From NCBI GenBank assembly GCA_029255685.2, contig CM055318.2, positions 8,003,001 through 8,067,000 of the forward strand: DNA of 64,000 nt, given 5' to 3'. The notes under the pieces were generated by a model. It was given only the letters and a program-made list of their open reading frames with translations, made no database searches and was not told where the DNA came from. Positions 60,218 to 64,000 of this stretch are shown here, one piece after another. A program made the position numbers and the translations under genes. The DNA is from Silene conica. Its lineage: Eukaryota; Streptophyta; Magnoliopsida; Caryophyllales; Caryophyllaceae. Each line of letters starts with the position of its first letter. The first letter of the stretch is position 1.

Positions 60218-60414
60218 CTCCCTCCGAGTCATAGTAATGGTTCTTTTACCTTTATGCACAAAAAAATAAGGAAATGATTCTAAACCACACAAAACACCCT
60301 ATCCACATTAAATTGATTTTGGACCACAAAAAAGTTACTAAAAATGGAAAGAGAAATCATCACTAAACTCGCACCAAAAAGAAAGTAAGAACCATTACTC
60401 CGACTCGGAGGGAG
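60218..60414. mobile_element. Stowaway MITE
   Basis: Starts CTCCCTCCGAGTCATAGTAA and ends with the complement of CTCCCTCCGAGTCGGAGTAA, flanked by TA. 197 bp. Confidence 0.9.
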
Positions 60415-61989
60415 TATTTTGAAATAACCCTTTGAAAAAAATTTCAATTTAACTAGTTTAAGTTATGCAATTCCATGAGTCACACTTTCATGTGAGTAAG
60501 TAGTAATTTTCAGAAATAAAAGTTGAACCATTGAGTGTCTTAACAATCTTATCTATATAATTTCAGAAACATTTCTGAAGCTCTGGTTGAGCCACGTCAT
60601 CAACCCAGGATTTAATTTTATTTTTTTCATTCTATCAGGTGGGTCCCACAATAATTTTGATGAATTTCCTATAACATAACCGCCTAAAATTCTAAATAAA
60701 TGTCTGATATCGTAGTTTCAAAAATATTACGTAACATTTTTATATAAATCATGAATTTCTACTAAAAACGGTCAATTTGTATAATATAAAATTAAATATT
60801 ATATATGGCCCGTCTAAAACGATTAGACAACAATTTAAATAATTAGAATAATCATTACGATTATTAACAATTTACAGCAATAAAAAACCGACCATAATTA
60901 AAAAATATAAGAATTACAAAAAATAAATTGTTTTTTTCTCCCAAATATCAGTGCTCACATTATATCTTATCTTTATTAATACAATAACGTTTAAAGCATC
61001 ATCATTAACCCACGTCATAATTAACACTTTTTTCTTTTCCGTAAAAAAATTAGTAATGGTAGGCCATGTCGAGATACATGAGAATTAATTGTTTGGTTGA
61101 TTTTATATTAGTGTTTATGACTTATTAGTAAATATTTTGTATGTTAATTAGTATTATTTTCAATTTCAATTTTAACAAATCAAGTTAATCAAATAAATAA
61201 CATCCTAAAATTAGTTACTTTAAAGTATTTATGGAACAATATGACCAAAAATGTTTGTTAAATATATCAAGTAAGTCAAGAAAAGTTATATTGATTTTTA
61301 ATTTGTATATAAATAACAAACATACATTTATTTTTCACTATAATCATATCGATATCAACATGCCAAAATATTAAAAATAAGAACTAATCTAAAAAGTTTA
61401 TTTAAAACTACAAAAGAAGACAATGATAAAAATACGAAAAATATACCACAAAATTCTAGCATAAAACTTCATGGATAAAAGTTTAATTACTGTAAAAAGT
61501 AACCATTCAAGAGTTTATGTGTAAAACTTCACATAAATATTATTTGAAAAAAACGCTCCAAATATTAAATTAATAATGACACGATAAAAAAAATGGGATA
61601 TTGAAATTGCAAAAGAAAAGTATCATAATAGATACTTAACAAGGTTAACATTCACAAAAACACGCGTATTGACGAGCTTTGGGGCAGTCATCTTTTTTTA
61701 TGATAAGGTAAAAAACGATATTGATTCTCTAGAGTAGAACCAACCTATTTCATTAGTTTGAATGAGGTAAGTTGAAACCATCGACTTTCAAACTATCTCA
61801 AAAGAATTCGACATGTTGACAACTCTGAAATATGAGTGAGTTGTGACAATGAAAAATGTATATATAATGAAGAAAATTTTGAGATTTTTATTTTAACATT
61901 TACTTATCGTTGTATATTGTAATTTTACTATGATATTTCAAATTTATATAGATTGATTGCATTTTGATTTGTTTTGAAGATCAACTGTA
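60415..61989. other. Intergenic, AT-rich
   Basis: No gene is seen. TCTATATAATTTCAGAAAC at about 60552 looks like a Helitron 5' end, but no matching hairpin/CTRR end was found. Confidence 0.4.
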
Positions 61990-64000
61990 TGTTAATATTA
62001 CAGTATTTTTAGTATATCGTATAAAGTAGATGTGCAGAGATATGAAAGTTATATTGCAATTGTATATTCAAACGTAGAGTAGTACAAAGGTATTTATACA
62101 AGAGAAAAAATCCTATGCCTAATATAAGTCTACAATATACATGATTGTAGGAGAGAATAAAGGTGATTGAAGATACATAGAATAAAGATATACATGAGAA
62201 AGGAAAGAAAAGATCAGCGTAATATAATATTGCCATAAGAAATATTATGTTAAGTATCATTATTGTTAATATTCCCCCGCAAGACGGACGGTCCGTCGTA
62301 TAGTCCGATCTTGGATAAGAGCATGGCGAAGCGAGACCGCGCGAGTGGTTTGGTAAGGATGTCAGCTAATTGGTCGTTCCCGCTTATGTGAGCGACTCGA
62401 AGAGACCCGTTTTGAACCTGTGTACGAACAAAGTGGAAAGCGAGAGCCACATGTTTCATACGAGAATGAAAAACGGGGTTAGTAGAGTAGTGAGTTGCAC
62501 TTAGATTATCACAATAGATTGTAGGAGTAGATTTGTAGTCGTGATGCAATTCGGAAAGTAGAGACTGGATCCACATGAGTTCGGACGTGACATTTGCAAC
62601 AGCTCGGAATTCTGCTTCGGTTGACGAAAGTGCAACCGCTTTTTGTTTCCGAGAAGCCCAAGTAATTGGGTTTTTACCCAAATAAATAAAATAACCTGTG
62701 GTTGAAACATATTCATCTTTATCCCCGGCCCAGTCGGCGTCACTGAAAGCGTGTAGTTGTAGTGGTGTGTCACGATACAGCTGAAGGCCAAGTTGCATCG
62801 TGCCATGAAGATAGCGTAGTAATCTTTTAAGAGCGGACCAATGAGTGTTTCGAGGTTGTTGCATGAATTGTGCTAGTCGATTGACCGTATAGGAGATGTC
62901 GGGCCGAGTTAAAGACAAGTATTGAAGGGAGCCGATTGTAGAGCGAAAACTGGTAGCGTCACACGTAGCCGAGTCAGAGTCACGGCCAAGAGGAGGGTGG
63001 GTTACCATGGGGGTCGTGGATGGTTTACTTTCAGCCATGTTGTGTTTTTGTAAGAGGTCATAAATATACTTTGTCTGGGATAGAAGAATGCCCTTGGTAT
63101 TTGGTGTAACTTCTACTCTAAGAAAGTACGATAACGATCCAAGGTCTTTTAGTGAGAACCGTGTAGCAAGAGCATTTAAGAAAACAGTATAATGGGATTG
63201 AGATGGTCCAATAACAAGAATATCGTCAACATAAACAAGTACGTAAAGTGGGTAGTCTGTATTCTTGTGAATAAACAAGGAAGGATCTGCAAGAGACACA
63301 TTAAAACCGTAGGCCGTGAGGTAATTTCGTAGTTCAGTATACCAGGCCCTTGGCGCCTGTTTAAGACCGTAGAGGGCCTTATTGAGGCGACAGAGATAAG
63401 TTGGACGAGAGGCATCAATAAAACCAGGGGGTTGTGAAACATAAACGGTTTCATGAAGTGTACCTTGTAAGAAAGCGTTATTGATATCCAGTTGCCGAAT
63501 GGCCCAGCCATGGTTGAGAGCAAGTGAGAGTAGTAGTCGTATTGTAATAGGTTTTACAACCGGACTAAAGGTTTCGGAGTAGTCAATTCCATATTGTTGA
63601 AGGACTCCTTTCGCGACCAAGCGTGCTTTGTATTTGTGAATGGTGTTGTCGGGATTATATTTGACCCGATAAACCCATTTACAACCTATAACGTGTTTAG
63701 CTTCTTGCGGTGGGACTAAAGTCCATGTTTGATTTTTTATTAAGGCATTATATTCCTCTTGCATAGCTCCATGCCATTGTGTGTGGGCTAGGGCTTGTTT
63801 GGTTGTGGTTGGTAGGGAGTGGGAGGCGGAAGCAATGGCGAGGTTGGCATATCTCGGGTTAGGTTTACGGATGTTATTAGTGAGTCGGGTTACAATAGTG
63901 CGAGTAGAAGTGGCTGGAACAGGGACGGGGGAAGAGGTAGCCGCGGACTGGGAAGGTGTTTGAGTGTCGGGTATAGAGGGGGCAGTGGGTTCGACGGTGG
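61990..64000 (-). mobile_element. Ty1/Copia LTR retrotransposon, 3' part
   Basis: Minus-strand Copia element running past the right window edge. The pol C-terminal region is followed by a purine tract GCGGGGGAA (62280-62272) and a candidate 3' LTR (about 62271-61990). The LTR candidate ends AATATTAACA and holds a TATAAATACC promoter-like box near 62092-62099. The LTR 5' end shows TA rather than TG, so its borders are approximate. The 5' LTR is outside the window. Confidence 0.85.
62250..64000 (-). CDS. Copia pol: reverse transcriptase and RNase H (partial)
   Basis: An open frame runs from the window edge to TAA/TGA at about 62250 with no interruption. The first Met is at 63764 but the frame stays open upstream through a Pro/Thr/Ser-rich linker (NNIRKPNPRYAN), so that Met is internal. 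The Copia RT begins ALIKNQTWTLVPP, CKWVYRVKYNPD, KARLVAKG, then LDINNAFLQGTL, ALYGLKQAPRAWY and the catalytic YVDD near residue 180. RNase H motifs follow: DADWAGD, SSTEAEF, YCDNLSA, DILTKPL. Function: reverse transcription and RNA removal in the virus-like particle. Protease and integrase lie outside the window. An intact frame suggests a fairly young insertion. Confidence 0.93.
   Translation of the reverse strand, partial: TVEPTAPSIPDTQTPSQSAATSSPVPVPATSTRTIVTRLTNNIRKPNPRYANLAIASASHSLPTTTKQALAHTQWHGAMQEEYNALIKNQTWTLVPPQEAKHVIGCKWVYRVKYNPDNTIHKYKARLVAKGVLQQYGIDYSETFSPVVKPITIRLLLSLALNHGWAIRQLDINNAFLQGTLHETVYVSQPPGFIDASRPTYLCRLNKALYGLKQAPRAWYTELRNYLTAYGFNVSLADPSLFIHKNTDYPLYVLVYVDDILVIGPSQSHYTVFLNALATRFSLKDLGSLSYFLRVEVTPNTKGILLSQTKYIYDLLQKHNMAESKPSTTPMVTHPPLGRDSDSATCDATSFRSTIGSLQYLSLTRPDISYTVNRLAQFMQQPRNTHWSALKRLLRYLHGTMQLGLQLYRDTPLQLHAFSDADWAGDKDEYVSTTGYFIYLGKNPITWASRKQKAVALSSTEAEFRAVANVTSELMWIQSLLSELHHDYKSTPTIYCDNLSATHYSTNPVFHSRMKHVALAFHFVRTQVQNGSLRVAHISGNDQLADILTKPLARSRFAMLLSKIGLYDGPSVLRGNINNNDT

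Noticed and set aside
60552-60980. A further Helitron starting TCTATATAATTTCAGAAAC
   Set aside because: No GC-rich hairpin with CTRR end was found downstream.

Overview
The window is nuclear DNA of a flowering plant. Genes have short exons and GT-AG introns, plant-specific families are present, and most of the DNA is AT-rich intergenic sequence packed with plant-type transposons: LINEs, Copia, a TRIM, Helitrons, MULE/hAT/Harbinger/Stowaway MITEs. The recurrent phrase ACTCCGTAT and the TSAR-like bHLH gene suggest Caryophyllales. That placement is an impression from sequence style, not a demonstrated result.

Six host genes could be reconstructed exon by exon, all with consistent splice phases: an EPFL2-like secreted cysteine-rich peptide (3361-4206, +); mitochondrial cytochrome c oxidase subunit 6a (10563-14923, -); an uncharacterised plant protein with a SUKH/SMI1-like N-terminal half (18629-20977, -); alpha-tubulin (31722-34430, -); glyoxysomal malate dehydrogenase with a PTS2 presequence (40533-44516, +); and a subgroup IVa bHLH transcription factor (45282-47015, -). 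They are functionally unrelated (development, respiration, cytoskeleton, peroxisomal metabolism, transcription) and form no operon or obvious cluster.

Layout. 1-2652: decayed LINE. 3.0-4.2 kb: foldback MITE and EPFL gene. 5.7-8.8 kb: 5'-truncated LINE with an intact RT/RNase H frame. 10.5-15.0 kb: COX6A, whose introns carry a TRIM and a minisatellite. 15.0-17.6 kb: MITE cluster directly upstream of COX6A. 18.6-21.0 kb: SUKH-like gene. 21.4-26.8 kb: Helitron cluster with internal repeat arrays. 29.5-31.4 kb: MITEs with a GGT-rich minisatellite in inverted copies. 31.7-34.6 kb: alpha-tubulin. 36.0-38.4 kb: Stowaway, a perfect 219-bp tandem duplication, and a MULE-like element with hairpin-forming 33-bp repeats. 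39.5-40.1 kb: nested MITEs. 40.5-47.0 kb: MDH and bHLH, both with MITEs in introns. 50.7-51.3 kb: a 608-bp retroposon with a 16-bp target duplication. 52-61 kb: MITE-dotted intergenic DNA with one possible transcription unit at 59.1 kb. 62.0-64.0 kb: 3' part of a Copia retrotransposon running off the window.

Most unusual points: an alpha-tubulin that lacks Lys40 and ends in EYED rather than Tyr; hAT-type elements carrying tRNA-like Pol III boxes; a MULE-like element built around an array of short hairpins; two related Helitrons carrying large ATACGAGCTA arrays; and a perfect 219-bp tandem duplication. I found no clearly new multi-gene system.
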